Assembly (NCBI RefSeq): GCF_015679185.1
Contig: NZ_CP064939.1
Coordinates: forward strand, 992,001 to 1,056,000
DNA from: Pedobacter endophyticus
GTDB taxonomy: Bacteria; Bacteroidota; Bacteroidia; Sphingobacteriales; Sphingobacteriaceae
Direction of reading: 5' to 3'
DNA: 64,000 bases
Shown here: piece by piece, positions 45,036 through 54,695 of the stretch
Layout of the letters: each line of letters begins with the position of its first letter
Numbering within the stretch: the first letter of the stretch is position 1
Notes under the pieces: model-generated
What the model was told of the DNA's origin: nothing
Database searches by the model: none
The model's input: the letters and a program-made list of their open reading frames with translations, nothing else
Position numbers and translations under genes: made by a program

Positions 45036-45600
45036 CGACCACATAGGCACATAGAAAACATAGTTTTTTTTATATGCTTAGCTATGTGACCTATGTTTCT
45101 ATGTGGTCAATTTTATGCTTACATATAGAAATACCGTTTTCGACAACATAGGCACATAGAAAACATAATTTTTTTATGCTAAGCTATGTGACTAATACCG
45201 TTTTCGACAATATAGGCACATAGAAAACATAGTTTTTTTTTATATGCTAAGCTATGTGACCTATGTTTCTATGTGGTCAATTTTATGCTTACCTATAGAA
45301 ATACCGTTTACGACCACATAGGCACATAGAAAACATAGTTTTTTTTTATATGCTAAGCTATGTGACCTATGTTTCTATGTGGTCAATTTTATGCTTACAT
45401 ATAGAAATGCCGTTTTCGACAACATAGGCACATAGAAAACATAGTTTTTTTTTATATGCTAAGCTATGTGACCTATGTTTCTATGTGGTCAATTTTATGC
45501 TTACATATAGAAATACCGTTTTCGACAACATAGGCACATAGAAAACATAGTTTTTTTTTATATGCTAAGCTATGTGACCTATGTTTCTATGTGGTCAATA
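45036..45600. repeat. Tandem ~106-bp hairpin repeat array B upstream of dnaE2
   Basis: Six tandem units starting at about 45036, 45141, 45203, 45311, 45417 and 45523. Five are 105-108 bp and the second is cut to about 62 bp by loss of its right half. Each unit reads ACATAGGCACATAGAAAACA, TAG, a T-tract of 8-9, ATATGCTAAGCTATGTGACC, TATGTTTCTATGTGGTC and a linker ATGCTTACATATAGAAATACC. GACCACATAG pairs with CTATGTGGTC, forming a hairpin around the T-tract. Units are nearly identical. The last ends about 28 bases before the dnaE2 start. No cas genes and no variable spacers are present. Confidence 0.8.
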
Positions 45601-45627
45601 TTATATGAATAGGAAGGAATTTAAAAT

Positions 45628-48600
45628 ATGAACTACAGCGAACTTCAGGTTACCAGTAACTTCAGCTTTTTAAGGGGCGCATCGCACCCTGAAGAATTGG
45701 TTGAACAGGCCGCTATTTTTGGATATGAAGCCATAGCCATTACCGATAGAAATACGCTTGCAGGCATTGTACGTGCGCATGTTGCGGCAAAACAGCATCA
45801 CATAAAACTAATTCCCGCCTGTAGGCTCGATCTCCTTGATGGGCCCTCGCTCCTCGCCTTTCCTACCAACGAAGCGGCTTACGGGCGACTTTCGGCATTG
45901 CTGAGCGTGGGCAATATCCGGGCCGAAAAAGGCAGTTGCCACCTTTATCAGCACGATGTTTTTGAGCACAGCAAGGGCATTAAGTTTATTGCAATCCCGC
46001 CTGAATCGTTAAATAACCTATTCGATTTTGATGAAAGCTTCCGTTTGCAACTTAAAAACTACAAACAAGCGCTGGGCGATAATCTTTTTTTGGCCGCAAG
46101 CAGGGGTTATAGTGGAGACGATCATAAAAGACTTCACCGTATTGATAAACTTTGCTCAACACTTGGAATCCCCATGGTGGCCACCAATGATGTTCATTAC
46201 CACCACCCGAAGAGAAGAGAACTACAGGATGTGCTCACCTGCACACGAGAAAAATGCACCATACATGATGCAGGTTTCCGCCTGCACCAAAATGCAGAAA
46301 GGCACCTGAAACCTGTTACCGAAATGGTGAGGCTTTTTCGTAAATATCCTGAGGCCATCCACAATTTAGCAACCATTACCAATGCATGCAATTTTTCGCT
46401 CGATAGCCTTAAATATGTCTATCCTGAAGAAATTACCAGTGAAGGACGCACGCCACAACAAGAGCTTGTTTACTTAAGCTGGAAAGGCGCAAGGGAAATG
46501 TTTGGTGAAGAAATTCCAGAAAAAATCATTAATAATATCAATTATGAGCTGGCATTTATGGAGGAAATGAATTATGCCTCTTACTTCCTTACGGTTTACG
46601 ATATTGTAAAATTTGCCCGAGCGAAGGGTATTCTATGCCAGGGACGAGGTTCTGCAGCAAATTCGACAGTTTGTTATTGTTTGGGCATCACTTCGGTTAA
46701 CCCAACAAAGTTCGACCTGCTTTTTGAGCGGTTTATCTCGTCAGCAAGAAATGAGCCGCCAGATATTGACGTAGATTTTGAGCACGAGCGGCGTGAAGAA
46801 GTGATTCAATACATTTATGAAAAATATGGCAGAGACCGGGCGGCTATTGTGGCCACAGTAACGCAACAACATCAAAAAGGAGCCATTCGTGATGTTGGAA
46901 AAGCCATGGGCCTATCGGTTGATACGGTAAACAAACTTTCGGGCGCCATTTGGGAGTTTACGGATGAGTGGTTTGAGGAAGCACGCATTATTGAAGCTGG
47001 CCTTAACCCAAAAGACCCCATGCTGAAAAAAGTTTTACAGCTTACTTCGCAAATGATGGGCTTTCCGCGGCAGCTTGGACAGCATACCGGCGGCTTTGTA
47101 ATTACCCAAGGAAAACTGACTGACCTATGCCCTATTTTAAATGCCCGTATGGCCGACCGTACGAATATTGAATGGAACAAAGATGATATTGATGCGCTTG
47201 GTTTTTTAAAAATTGATGTGCTCGCCCTTGGCATGCTAACCTGCATCAGAAAGGCATTCGATTTGGCCAAACAGCATTACAACCTTGATTTAACTTTAGC
47301 CAAAATTAATAAAAGAGACGACCCGAAGGTGTACGAAATGATTAGCCATGCCGATACCATTGGGGTATTTCAAATTGAAAGCCGAGCACAACAATCGATG
47401 CTTCCGAGGCTTCGGCCGAAATGTTTTTACGATTTGGTTATCGAGGTGGCCATTGTTCGTCCGGGGCCCATACAAGGCGATATGGTACATCCATATTTAA
47501 GGAGGCGGAATGGTGAGGAGCCAATAGAATATCCCTCAAAAGAACTCGAGGAAATTCTTAGCAGAACGCTTGGTGTACCGCTTTTTCAAGAACAGGCTAT
47601 GAAAATTGCAATTGTTGCGGCGGGTTTTACGCCAACAGAGGCCGATGAGCTGAGACGCAGCATGGCTACTTTTAAATTTAAGGGCCTTGTAAACAAGTTT
47701 GAAGAAAAACTGGTTAATGGCATGCTCGAGCGGGGCTATACACGAGAGTTTGCTGAAAGAATATTTAAGCAGCTGGAAGGATTCGGCAGCTATGGCTTTC
47801 CCGAAAGTCATGCTGCAAGCTTTGCCCTGCTGGTTTACGTTTCGTGCTGGCTTAAATGTTATTATCCAGATGTATTTGCTACCGCACTTTTAAACAGCAT
47901 GCCCATGGGTTTTTATCAGCCTGCGCAAATTGTTATCGATGCGAGGAACCATGGCGTTACCGTGCGGGAGATTGATATTAATTATTCTTTTTGGGATAAT
48001 ACCCTTGAAGAAAAAACAGAGAAGTTTCATGTCATGCGCCTTGGTTTCAGGCAGATTAAGGGCATACGTATGGAAGAAATTGTAATGCTTGAAAAAGGAC
48101 GGGGAAAGGGTTACCAAACGATTCATCAATTAATGGACGCAGGGGTTTCTATAGCTACGCTCGAAAGGTTGGCCGATGCCGATGCTTTCCGGTCTATTGG
48201 AATGGATAGAAGAAAGGCACTTTGGGAAGTTTCGGCGCTTGCCGATCGACCGATTGCGCTTTTTAAAGATCAGCCGTCGCAAGGCACTTATGAAACACAG
48301 ATCGAACTTCCGTTGATGAGCAACTCAGCGCATGTTGTTCAGGATTACGCCACCACTGCCCTATCCATTAAAGCGCATCCAGTAAGTTTTATCAGAGAAA
48401 AACTGAGTCTTTTAAGGATCTTATCTACAAAAGAAACTTCTGAAGCTCATGATGGAAGATTGGTAAAGGTAGCAGGACTGGTTTTGGTACGCCAAAGGCC
48501 GGGCACAGCGGGTGGAGTGTGTTTTATCACTATTGAAGATGAAACCGGAGTGGCTAACCTTGTGGTATTTCAGCAACTTTTTGATAAATACCGAAAGGAG

Positions 48601-48855
48601 ATTTTGGGCTCGAGGCTTTTAATGGTTGAGGGAAAGCTGCAACGTGAGGGCGAAGTTGTACACGTAATTGTTAAAAAATGCTTCGACATGACCAAAATGC
48701 TTGGCGAATTGACTGAAAACCGCGACTACGATCTCCCGTTACTCACCCTTTCGCGGGCCGATGAGCGTGCGCCGTTTCCGGCAGAAAATAAGCGGACAAC
48801 TGTAAGGGAGAATGTAGAGAAGGAAATATTTCCGGCAGCACGAAATTTCAGGTAG
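45628..48855 (+). CDS. dnaE2: Error-prone DNA polymerase III alpha (DnaE2)
   Basis: A 1075-residue C-family polymerase of the DnaE2/ImuC type, shorter than replicative DnaE. The N-terminal PHP domain starts YSELQVTSNFSFLRGASHPEEL; the palm carries the acidic triad in PPDIDVDFEHERR (about residues 378-383) and FLKIDVLALG (about 529); a helix-hairpin-helix domain and an OB fold near 945 (VKVAGLVLVRQRPGTAGGV) follow. It lacks the tau-binding end of DnaE. It performs mutagenic bypass with ImuA and ImuB. It is the last of the cassette but separated from imuB by 1.2 kb of repeats, so it may have its own promoter or depend on read-through across hairpins. Confidence 0.95.
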   Translation: MNYSELQVTSNFSFLRGASHPEELVEQAAIFGYEAIAITDRNTLAGIVRAHVAAKQHHIKLIPACRLDLLDGPSLLAFPTNEAAYGRLSALLSVGNIRAEKGSCHLYQHDVFEHSKGIKFIAIPPESLNNLFDFDESFRLQLKNYKQALGDNLFLAASRGYSGDDHKRLHRIDKLCSTLGIPMVATNDVHYHHPKRRELQDVLTCTREKCTIHDAGFRLHQNAERHLKPVTEMVRLFRKYPEAIHNLATITNACNFSLDSLKYVYPEEITSEGRTPQQELVYLSWKGAREMFGEEIPEKIINNINYELAFMEEMNYASYFLTVYDIVKFARAKGILCQGRGSAANSTVCYCLGITSVNPTKFDLLFERFISSARNEPPDIDVDFEHERREEVIQYIYEKYGRDRAAIVATVTQQHQKGAIRDVGKAMGLSVDTVNKLSGAIWEFTDEWFEEARIIEAGLNPKDPMLKKVLQLTSQMMGFPRQLGQHTGGFVITQGKLTDLCPILNARMADRTNIEWNKDDIDALGFLKIDVLALGMLTCIRKAFDLAKQHYNLDLTLAKINKRDDPKVYEMISHADTIGVFQIESRAQQSMLPRLRPKCFYDLVIEVAIVRPGPIQGDMVHPYLRRRNGEEPIEYPSKELEEILSRTLGVPLFQEQAMKIAIVAAGFTPTEADELRRSMATFKFKGLVNKFEEKLVNGMLERGYTREFAERIFKQLEGFGSYGFPESHAASFALLVYVSCWLKCYYPDVFATALLNSMPMGFYQPAQIVIDARNHGVTVREIDINYSFWDNTLEEKTEKFHVMRLGFRQIKGIRMEEIVMLEKGRGKGYQTIHQLMDAGVSIATLERLADADAFRSIGMDRRKALWEVSALADRPIALFKDQPSQGTYETQIELPLMSNSAHVVQDYATTALSIKAHPVSFIREKLSLLRILSTKETSEAHDGRLVKVAGLVLVRQRPGTAGGVCFITIEDETGVANLVVFQQLFDKYRKEILGSRLLMVEGKLQREGEVVHVIVKKCFDMTKMLGELTENRDYDLPLLTLSRADERAPFPAENKRTTVRENVEKEIFPAARNFR

Positions 48856-49138
48856 GAGTTTTTGAAATCATATCGCTTGTCATGCTGAGTTTTAATTTTT
48901 TTTAAAAAATCAATATCGCATGACGTGAAAAACAACCACTCTCCCAAAGGGATGCCTTTGGCACTTGCCTCCCGAAGAAATCGTGAGGAGTTGGGCAGTG
49001 TGCGATCTTTGATGGTTTTAGAGTCCCAAGGGTAACGACAAAGATCTCTCGGTTGCACTCGAGATGACGGCCGCTATTAAATCACCCAAATTATCGTTGA
49101 AAAACAAATCTCAAAATGACGCATTAAAAACATTAAAC
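48856..49138. other. Gene-free gap with repeat pieces
   Basis: Contains CCCAAAGGGATGCCTTTGGC (about 48954), seen also near 13300, 52230 and 56680, and a GATCTCTCGGTTGCACTCGA end similar to family 2. No gene. Confidence 0.5.
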
Positions 49139-49173
49139 AAAAAAGGAAGTAAGTGCAAAGCATCTTACCTCCC
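49139..49173 (-). terminator. Terminator after ferritin-like gene
   Basis: Read on the minus strand: GGAGGTAAG, a small inner stem TGC/GCA, CTTACTTCC, then TTTTTGTTT. One mismatch in the outer stem. It lies about 41 bases past the stop of the DUF892 gene. Confidence 0.6.
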
Positions 49174-49213
49174 ATCTATAATCGCATCTGCTGAGGCCAA
49201 TACAAAATTGTTG

Positions 49214-49702
49214 TTATTCGGTACTTACGTTTGCCTGAGACATGGCTATCTCAGTGAGCTTTCCATCGGTTTGCTTTTCTTCTTCGAGCGTTTGGCTCAA
49301 CAGGTCTGCTGCTTCCTGGTGTTCCATTAATTTGGCCCAGGTAACCAGACAGCCGTAGCTGGCAATTTCATAATGCTCTATCTTTTGTGCCGCTGCAACC
49401 AGTGCTGCATCCAGCACTTTTCCGGGCTCAAAGCTGTCCATAATTTCTTCTCCCTCGGCCAACAGGCCTTCCATTGCCTTGCATTTTTTCGATCGAAAAG
49501 ACAAGCCGATTGATGAGAATGCCTCTTTTAAGCGATTGATATGCTCTTCGCTCTGCGAATAATGCTCCTGAAATGCACTTTTTAGCTCCTCGCCAGAAGC
49601 CGAATCTGCCATTTTTTTCAGTCCCTTTAATAATTGTCTTTCCGCACCTAGCACATCACGCAGCTCGTCGGTAAACAGCTCGTGCAGGTGCGAATTTGGC
49701 AT
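49214..49702 (-). CDS. DUF892 ferritin-like protein (YciE-like)
   Basis: A 162-residue four-helix-bundle protein of the DUF892/YciE family. It begins LHELFTDELRDVLGAERQLLKGLKKM and contains carboxylate/histidine sites in EHYSQSEEHINRLKEAF and AAQKIEHYEIASYG that can hold a di-metal centre. Family members are stress-induced; the reaction is not known. It is last of a minus-strand set with DUF2243 and a metal-dependent hydrolase. A terminator follows. Confidence 0.88.
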   Translation of the reverse strand: MPNSHLHELFTDELRDVLGAERQLLKGLKKMADSASGEELKSAFQEHYSQSEEHINRLKEAFSSIGLSFRSKKCKAMEGLLAEGEEIMDSFEPGKVLDAALVAAAQKIEHYEIASYGCLVTWAKLMEHQEAADLLSQTLEEEKQTDGKLTEIAMSQANVSTE

Positions 49703-49809
49703 ATCCTGTAAATTGTTTTTTGTTGATGTTTCGATAGTAATAATGATTGTGTTTATTGCTTAAATGGTTACTTTTTTACCGAAAATGTGAGCACCGTATG
49801 CAAATCAAA

Positions 49810-50160
49810 TTATAATCCGTTGATCTGCCTGTCGGTTGCCTGCGCATGCTGATCTGTTTCCGTTGTTTGCTCGTCGTTATTTAAAGAATCGGCCAGATCA
49901 GCTGTTATTGAGGTGCCTGCATCGTTGCCTGAATTGCCAATTGACTGCTCTGGCTGCACGCCAAACTTGTCTTGATCGATAGTTCGTTTCGACGAATCGG
50001 TTACATCGCTCGTTGTTGTAGCAAAATTCGATACCGCATCAATCTGTGCAGCATCGGCTTCATGCTGGCTTACAGTGGCATCGTTCTCCCTACCATGGCC
50101 AGCTGTTGAAGAATCGGCAGCGTTTTGATTGTTATCTTTTTCAATGTTCTCATTTTCCAT
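49810..50160 (-). CDS. Hypothetical polar low-complexity protein
   Basis: A 116-residue protein rich in Asn, Asp, Gln, Thr and Ala with almost no hydrophobic stretches, so probably disordered. No family is recognised. It lies between the DUF892 and DUF2243 genes on the same strand. Its composition recalls hydrophilin-like proteins linked to desiccation stress, which is only a suggestion. Confidence 0.55.
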   Translation of the reverse strand: MENENIEKDNNQNAADSSTAGHGRENDATVSQHEADAAQIDAVSNFATTTSDVTDSSKRTIDQDKFGVQPEQSIGNSGNDAGTSITADLADSLNNDEQTTETDQHAQATDRQINGL

Positions 50161-50330
50161 ATCGCTTCATTTTTTATCTATGTATTCACAAATGATGTGA
50201 TCTTTAGCGTAAGCAGCGCTTATTTAAACAACCGCAACGAGCGCTTAAAAGTTTATGTGACAAATACCTGAATAAAAAATATAACTACTGAATAGCAACT
50301 GCGCCGGAGATAATGGGGGAATGCGGCGGC

Positions 50331-51044
50331 TTAATGCCACTGGCTGCTCACTGAATTTCTATGGTTTCTTATAATAGCATAACCCAGCCCTGCCAACAAT
50401 ATGGAAAGCCCCACAAATATCGCGTTGACCGAAAAGTGATTTGGGGTGTATTCGTACACGTTATGGAGTTTTAAAAGATGATGATCGATAATTCCTTCAA
50501 CGATATTGAACAATGCCCAACCCATTAAAAGGCCACCAACAAGTAATTTCCCCGATCGGTCGATATCTTTCCGAAAAAGCAACTTCCAAAGCAGCACAAT
50601 TCCTATAAATACTACAATGAGGCAAAACAAATGAAAAATACCATCCCAAAACATGTTTATGCTCTTACCCACATAATTGGTTGCGGGTATTTTAGCTGAA
50701 AGCATTTCGTGCCACTGCAAAATCTGATGGAGCACAATACCATCTATAAATCCACCGAGGCCGATACCCAATACCATTGACGCGGTTACCAGAGGCGCCG
50801 GTGAAAGCTGTGAATGGCCTTTTTGTTGGCGCAAAAGATGCCTCGAATGGCTCGCCCTCGATAGTATTAACACCATTACAGCCAGCACTACAAAAGCGGA
50901 GAGCATGGTTATTAAATTAGGATAAAACATGCTGTTGTAAATTCCGGTGCGGATTTCGTTATTGCACGAAATACAGGCCCTGATGGCGAACGAGGGAACC
51001 GGACTTAAGCAAAGGATGGCGAAAGTTAAGTGCTGTAACTTCAT
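50331..51044 (-). CDS. DUF2243 membrane protein
   Basis: A 237-residue inner-membrane protein with an N-terminal signal-like helix and about five more transmembrane segments. The DUF2243 core GIGLGGFIDGIVLHQILQWHEM has paired histidines and an aspartate inside the membrane, mirrored later by LFNIVEGIIDHHLLKLHNV. That suggests metal or heme binding, but no function is established. It lies 52 bases after the metallo-hydrolase gene on the same strand. Confidence 0.85.
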   Translation of the reverse strand: MKLQHLTFAILCLSPVPSFAIRACISCNNEIRTGIYNSMFYPNLITMLSAFVVLAVMVLILSRASHSRHLLRQQKGHSQLSPAPLVTASMVLGIGLGGFIDGIVLHQILQWHEMLSAKIPATNYVGKSINMFWDGIFHLFCLIVVFIGIVLLWKLLFRKDIDRSGKLLVGGLLMGWALFNIVEGIIDHHLLKLHNVYEYTPNHFSVNAIFVGLSILLAGLGYAIIRNHRNSVSSQWH

Positions 51045-51096
51045 GGGTTTATTAATATTTACCTTTATTACTGGTTTTATGCTTCTACCGGGTTAG

Positions 51097-51840
51097 TTAT
51101 AAGCAGATTTTCATTCCATCATATAGCGATCTAATTTCCAACAGGTGACGTTTCTCGAGCATCTCATCCCCAGCATGTGTTAAGAAAAGTTTTTTGCAGC
51201 TAAGTTCGCTTAAATGCGATTCTAACTCCAAGTAACTGAGATGCCCATCTACCTGCGTGCTATAAAAATTACATTCACAAATGAAAACATCGGCCATGTT
51301 ACTCAACGGAATAAGCGCATCTGTCCACGAGGTATCTCCCGAATAAGCGATAACCTTGCCCGATGTTTCTATGCGCAAACCATGCGGCAACGTTTCTTCA
51401 ACATGCACAACCGGAAAACCGGTAACCGTAAAGCCACGTCTTTCAATCGCCTCGTTTGGCGCATATTCAATAAAGCTGATGTTTAGTTTCTCTAAGATGG
51501 GGCTTCCGGGGTACAGTAACTCAAGCAAACTAATTAAACGTTGCTTTGCTCCGGGTGGAGATATGATATCGATATTTTTCTTTGTCTCGCTCAGCGAAGC
51601 TTCGAGCAGCAAAAAGGGTATACCTCCATAATGGTCGCCGTGAAAATGGCTAATGATGATGGCGTCAATTTCATCGGTGTTTATTCCGTATTTTTTTAAG
51701 CCGGGCAAAGTGCTCGCACCACAGTCGATCAGGAATTGGGCGTTACCAGTGTTAACATGGAAACAGGTATTCAGTCTGCCGCCACTTCCGAAGGCGTCTC
51801 CACTGCCAATTACCGTGATTTTTACTGTGCTTGTTTCCAT
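51097..51840 (-). CDS. MBL-fold metallo-hydrolase (RNase Z-like)
   Basis: A 247-residue metallo-beta-lactamase-fold enzyme. Metal motif SHFHGDHYGGIPFLL near residues 63-77; later histidines in FPVVHVEETLPHG and the aspartate in VIAYSGDTSWTDAL; final FLTHAGDEM. This layout resembles RNase Z/arylsulfatase-like or PhnP-like hydrolases rather than lactamases. Substrate unknown. First gene of the minus-strand stress set. Confidence 0.85.
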   Translation of the reverse strand: METSTVKITVIGSGDAFGSGGRLNTCFHVNTGNAQFLIDCGASTLPGLKKYGINTDEIDAIIISHFHGDHYGGIPFLLLEASLSETKKNIDIISPPGAKQRLISLLELLYPGSPILEKLNISFIEYAPNEAIERRGFTVTGFPVVHVEETLPHGLRIETSGKVIAYSGDTSWTDALIPLSNMADVFICECNFYSTQVDGHLSYLELESHLSELSCKKLFLTHAGDEMLEKRHLLEIRSLYDGMKICL

Positions 51841-52164
51841 GCTGTTATGATGATTATTAGTTTGAGCTTGTGCCCGAAACGTTCAGTAAGTTTTTTACTT
51901 GCGGGGCTGGTGCTTCAACAACATTCGAAACTTAATTGCGGTTTTCTACTTCTTTACTTCGCGTACAATTTTGGTTACATGTGTTTTATACGGATGAAAT
52001 AAAATGGGTTGACTGAATATGCCATTCCGCTCCGCTACAGTCGAAAAGATGACCAAAATTAAAATCTGTCATTGGTAGAGGTTAGTTTTTGAAAAAGCAA
52101 AGGAATTGTGATGAGTGCTTTTGATGCTGTCATTCTGAATTTTAATTTTCAGGAGAAATCAATT

Positions 52165-52378
52165 TGAATGACGTGTGGAATTTGCTCGTTCGCTATCGGC
52201 GCCATGCGTCCCCCTTCGAAGGGGGCAGTGCCAAAGGCATCCCTTTGGGAGGGGATGATTTCCAAAAAAGATCCTCTCCCGACAATGGTACTGCTATTTT
52301 TTCGTTACTGCAACCCTCTCCAAACAGGTACAGTGCGACAGTTGTTAAACCCAAAGTAATGAAACGTCAATGGTAGCG
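52165..52378 (-). repeat. Repeat family 3, reverse copy
   Basis: Reverse of the unit at 19436: GGAATTTGCTCGTTCGCTAT, CGTCCCCCTTCGAAGGGGG, then CATCCCTTTGGGAGGGGATG and CAACCCTCTCCAAACAGGTA. The 51841-52734 gap otherwise shows GATGCTTCGGGGAAGGATCC and similar repeat ends and no convincing gene. Confidence 0.6.
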
Positions 52379-52734
52379 CAATGCGTGTCCCGATGCTTCG
52401 GGGAAGGATCCCTAAGCGATGAAATACAAAATGCCAACTGCTCACTGCCTAAAAAAGGGCGGGTGTGGGGCAAGGACAGTGAGATTTAGGTTACGGATGC
52501 TTCGTTCCTCAGCATGACAAAGCGTTTGGGATACTTCGGCGCTCCAAAATGCGAAGCATTCTTAAGCACAATAGAAAACAAAATTAATGGCGAAACTACC
52601 ATGCCCTCGTGGCGTCTCCTTGCCTGTTGCCTAGTAAACTACGGTGCAAACCCGGGCACTTCATGTAAAATTTCGGGTATTTACCACAAAAACCAGCGCA
52701 TGGCGAAGCGGGTTCTATTTAAAAGATTTAGCTT

Positions 52735-53256
52735 ATGAAAACAACAAAATCACTAATCATGGTAGTTGCTACCGTACTTTTTTTAAGTGCGTGCAAAAAA
52801 GACAGAAACGACAATCACGAAATGGACAATCAAATGTTTGTTACTCAGGCTTCGAGCAGTAACAACTTTGAGGTGCAGGCGGGTGCCATGGCGATGACTA
52901 AGGCACAAAGTGGAGATGTAAAGCATTATGGCGAACACATGGTAAGCGATCATACTGCTGTGGGCAACGAAATGAAGCAGCTGTCGGCTGGCAAGGGCTG
53001 GACGGTTCCGACGACATTGCAACCGAAAGAACAGGCAAATTTAAACTTGTTGGCGGCCACCGATCAGGCCAATTTCGACAAGGAGTTTATGCGCATAATG
53101 GTTGCATCGCATCAGGATGCCGTATCGCTATTTTCTATGGCATCGGGAGCAACGGGGGTTTATGATGCAGACTTAAGAACATTTGCTGCAAGCAAACTGC
53201 CATCGCTAAACACCCATTTAGAGGAAGCGGTAAACCTTCAGGCGAAAATTAAGTAG
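52735..53256 (+). CDS. DUF4142 lipoprotein
   Basis: A 173-residue exported protein. The signal MKTTKSLIMVVATVLFLSAC ends at lipobox LSAC. The DUF4142 helical bundle follows, with QASSSNNFEVQAGAMAMTKAQ, VKHYGEHMVSDHTAVGNEM and FMRIMVASHQDAVSLF. The HxxxDH-like pattern (GEHMVSDH) recurs in this ferritin-related family, whose function is unknown but which often appears with catalase and cyanophycinase genes. It heads the plus-strand stress set. Confidence 0.88.
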   Translation: MKTTKSLIMVVATVLFLSACKKDRNDNHEMDNQMFVTQASSSNNFEVQAGAMAMTKAQSGDVKHYGEHMVSDHTAVGNEMKQLSAGKGWTVPTTLQPKEQANLNLLAATDQANFDKEFMRIMVASHQDAVSLFSMASGATGVYDADLRTFAASKLPSLNTHLEEAVNLQAKIK

Positions 53257-53358
53257 CCAATTTTCTAGGCTTCAACATTCCTTACTAAAGCAATTTGAGG
53301 TTATTGCCTCAATGGAAATCAGCGAATAAATAATCAATTACACCAAATACCTACAATT

Positions 53359-53562
53359 ATGAAAGACGAAGAAGAGAAAACACACACGCTAAAGGATGAA
53401 CCGCTCGGTACGGAGGGTATAGAGAAGAACGAAAAGCCTGTATCGCTTGATGATAAACGACCGGCAGATCTTGAGATTCCTAAGGGCGATCATCCGGATA
53501 CAGACACGAGCCGGGCGCCTGGAGATTGGGAAAATGAAACTCCGGAAGCGAGCGATGATTAA
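53359..53562 (+). CDS. Hypothetical acidic 67-residue protein
   Basis: A highly charged protein (MKDEEEKTHTLKDEPLGTEG and a C-terminal ENETPEASDD) without hydrophobic core, so probably disordered. It has a clear ATG and sits between DUF4142 and manganese catalase in the same direction. No family is recognised. Confidence 0.55.
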   Translation: MKDEEEKTHTLKDEPLGTEGIEKNEKPVSLDDKRPADLEIPKGDHPDTDTSRAPGDWENETPEASDD

Positions 53563-53627
53563 GGATTTAAAAAATCCATCAACAGAAAGATTAATGCCAC
53601 CTCACTCACTAACAAAACAAAAAAACC

Positions 53628-54587
53628 ATGTTCCATCATTCAAAAGATCTACAATTTAATGCCCGGGTATCTAAACCTGACCCAGCATTTGCCAACATTT
53701 TACTTGAGCAATTTGGCGGCGAAAATGGCGAGCTTGCAGCAGCAATGCAGTACTTTACGCAGGCATTTAATGCAAAAATGCCCTACCCGGATAAGTACGA
53801 CATGCTTATGGATATCGCTACGGAAGAGTTTTCGCACCTTGAAATTGTGGGGGCAACTATTCAGATGCTGCTAAAGGGTGTAAACGGCGAACTTAAAAGA
53901 GCCGCGGATTCATCTGAAATTATGCAGGTGCTTGAGGGTAAGGCGGCTATGGAAGACATTATCCACAATGCGTTGACGGCAAACCCGCAGTTTCCGATTA
54001 TTACAGGAGGTGGCCCTACGCTGAGAAACAGTCAGGGAATTCCGTGGTGCGCCTCGTATATTCATTCAAACGGCGATCTTACCGTTGATTTGAGAAGCAA
54101 TCTGGCGTCTGAATCGAGAGCAAAACTGGTGTACGAACACCTGATGAAATTTACGACTGATCCGTATGTAAAAGATACGCTGTCGTTTTTGATGACGCGT
54201 GAGGTTGCACATTATAAAATGTTTGAGGCTGCACTCGAATCTATTCAGCCGAACTTCCCGCCAGGAATTTTACAATCAGACCCTCGGTTTACGCAGCAAT
54301 ACTTCAACCTTTCGGATACGGAAAGTGTTAGAGGTCCGTGGAACCAGGGTGAAATGCCTGATATGAACAAGGAGTGGGACTACATTGCTGACCCGTTAGC
54401 GCATGTAGCCGAAACTGAGGGGCTATCGAAGCAAAACGAGGAAAAAATGACCGAACTGGACGAAGCCAACAGCATGAGCACCCAATTGGGCGAAATTCGC
54501 TCTCAGGAGATAAAAAGTGCTGAACCGGAAGGCGTGGCGCAATGGAGCAACTACGCGGGTAAACGATTTCCGGAACAGGAATTTTAG
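53628..54587 (+). CDS. Manganese catalase
   Basis: A 319-residue non-heme dimanganese catalase. Four-helix bundle ligands are visible in EQFGGENGELAAAMQYFTQA (first Glu), DIATEEFSHLEIVG (Glu-Glu-His) and MTREVAHYKMFEAAL (Glu-His). It removes hydrogen peroxide in the cytoplasm. The length is slightly above the usual 270-300 because of a C-terminal tail. A terminator with nine T residues follows immediately, so it probably ends the first transcript of this set. Confidence 0.94.
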   Translation: MFHHSKDLQFNARVSKPDPAFANILLEQFGGENGELAAAMQYFTQAFNAKMPYPDKYDMLMDIATEEFSHLEIVGATIQMLLKGVNGELKRAADSSEIMQVLEGKAAMEDIIHNALTANPQFPIITGGGPTLRNSQGIPWCASYIHSNGDLTVDLRSNLASESRAKLVYEHLMKFTTDPYVKDTLSFLMTREVAHYKMFEAALESIQPNFPPGILQSDPRFTQQYFNLSDTESVRGPWNQGEMPDMNKEWDYIADPLAHVAETEGLSKQNEEKMTELDEANSMSTQLGEIRSQEIKSAEPEGVAQWSNYAGKRFPEQEF

Positions 54588-54599
54588 CTAAGCTTATTG

Positions 54600-54635
54600 C
54601 CCGATGCAGCATTTGCAATCGGGAAATTTTTTTTT
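54600..54635 (+). terminator. Terminator of manganese catalase
   Basis: CCCGAT (54600-54605) pairs with ATCGGG (54618-54623), with an inner GCA/TGC extension; AAA and nine T residues follow. Confidence 0.75.
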
Positions 54636-54695
54636 AAAACCTGAAACAGACACAAAACTCGGTTATGACAAAGAATAACCTCCCCTTTATTAAAT

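Noticed and set aside
45036..45600. CRISPR array
   Set aside because: Whole units including the linkers are nearly identical, there are no unique spacers, unit length (about 106 bp) is too long, and no cas genes are present. The same reasoning excludes 11542-12050.
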